Below, one piece after another: positions 63,451-64,000 of a stretch of 64,000 nt of DNA. The notes beneath the pieces are model-generated. The model was not told the origin of the DNA. It ran no database searches and worked only from the letters and a program-made list of their open reading frames with translations. The number at the start of each line of letters is the position of its first letter. Position 1 is the first letter of the stretch. The stretch lies in contig CM060732.1 of NCBI GenBank assembly GCA_030704615.1, positions 4,094,001-4,158,000 of the forward strand. Reading direction: 5' to 3'. The stretch is from Takakia lepidozioides. Lineage: Eukaryota; Streptophyta; Takakiopsida; Takakiales; Takakiaceae. The translations under genes and the position numbers were made by a program.

Positions 63451-64000
63451 TGCATGCCTTCTTGGAATGGTGACTGCAACATCACTCCATGAAGGTTTCC
63501 AGTGGCTCCCTTTCGGCAGCAGCTCATTTTCTACAAGTTTTCCACATCTGCATCGTGTATCTATCTTTGAAATTTCTACAGGGTGACAAAAAGTATCCGA
63601 TAGACAATCTAGTATACATAGCTCCAGTCACTTTACTCTCCCCATTAGAAGAACCTCTGCAAAAGAGCTGAGTATGGTCTGATACATCTCATTTCTATGA
63701 CCTGACAAGGAATGAAAGTTGGCTGGCCAATCCACAGACATGACAGCAGTTTGGCCTGCCCCACACTTAAGGTTAGTGGCGCAACTTCCCTGCTGTGCCT
63801 TTTCAATCGTATTGGGTCACCCTACAACCACCTCGGACTCTCTTTGTCAACCACCACACAACTGCACAGTTATGAAGTTTCCATAACAAAGTGGCTCTGG
63901 ACAAACACTTCACTATGTTGGCATTTAGCATTCAGTCACAGCTACTGACTGCTTACCATCATCCATAGAACTAATGGAGGAGCACATTGGCACAGCAATG
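63451..64000. other. no gene secured; possible minus-strand exons
   Basis: On the minus strand, atgatg|gtaagc at about 63954 looks like a splice donor, and a frame near 63440-63600 is open with a Cys-Arg-Cys stretch. Not enough to call a gene; the sequence runs off the window. Confidence 0.25.

Noticed and set aside
1-64000. tRNA, rRNA or snoRNA genes
   Set aside because: No A-box/B-box pair, rRNA segment or C/D box set could be recognised by eye; a covariance-model search would settle it.

Overview
The window is nuclear DNA of a land plant with a large, repeat-rich genome. Three things point there: two host genes with many short GT-AG exons and plant-like protein sequences (RPF1 and mL54), decayed pentatricopeptide-repeat (PPR) copies of the plant PLS/DYW style, and a CACTA (En/Spm) transposon with a plant-type tnp2 transposase. 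The PPR style and repeat load suggest a seed-free lineage (fern, lycophyte or bryophyte), but that is inference and no species is claimed.

Layout. 0-7 kb: minisatellites, a multi-copy unknown repeat, two tandem fragments of a UPF1/SEN1-type helicase, a GC-rich island and a DNA-transposon end. 7.3-12.8 kb: a complete 11-exon gene for the ribosome biogenesis factor RPF1 (353 aa), with LINE debris in intron 3. 14.6-15.5 kb: exons of a POLAR-like coiled-coil protein. 17-39.6 kb: a nested transposon stack. A decayed Ty3/gypsy element on the minus strand (19.4-36.5 kb) was split by a 5'-truncated LINE (15-bp target duplication), itself holding a TA-flanked 724-bp element, and by a 12.7-kb CACTA element (23564-36231, perfect AGT target duplication). 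The CACTA carries divergent tnpA-like and tnp2 genes, and its tnpA-like gene region contains an FCP1/NIF-type phosphatase domain that looks captured from the host. A second, more decayed CACTA follows at 36.8-39.6 kb.

39.6-43.7 kb: LINE, PPR and NMD3 retropseudogene fragments fused together, then the 3' end of a gypsy element with a PHD finger, followed by two LTR copies in direct head-to-tail contact. 45.7-47.6 kb: a complete four-exon gene for mitochondrial ribosomal protein mL54, divergent from a 100-aa membrane/coiled-coil ORF across about 220 bp. 48.2-51.1 kb: LINE reverse transcriptase debris. 51.6-54.6 kb: a palindrome-rich block with an array of GGGCGACCG/CGGTCGCCC hairpins, a roughly 90-bp tandem repeat and a 240-bp imperfect foldback. 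54.7-57.1 kb: PPR pseudogenes and an OSB-like fragment. 57.2-60.0 kb: another CACTA end, tandem repeats and a methyltransferase-like two-exon ORF. 60.7-62.2 kb: a third copy of the RNase H LINE. 62.8 kb: a TATA box preceded by TTCTAGAA (heat-shock-element-like) repeats.

The host genes that appear intact serve ribosome production (RPF1 in the nucleolus, mL54 in mitochondria). NMD3, a 60S export factor, is present only as a pseudogene. Most of the remainder is mobile DNA at various stages of decay. Exon limits were placed by eye from GT-AG sites, reading phase and remembered family sequence; no alignment or search was run.
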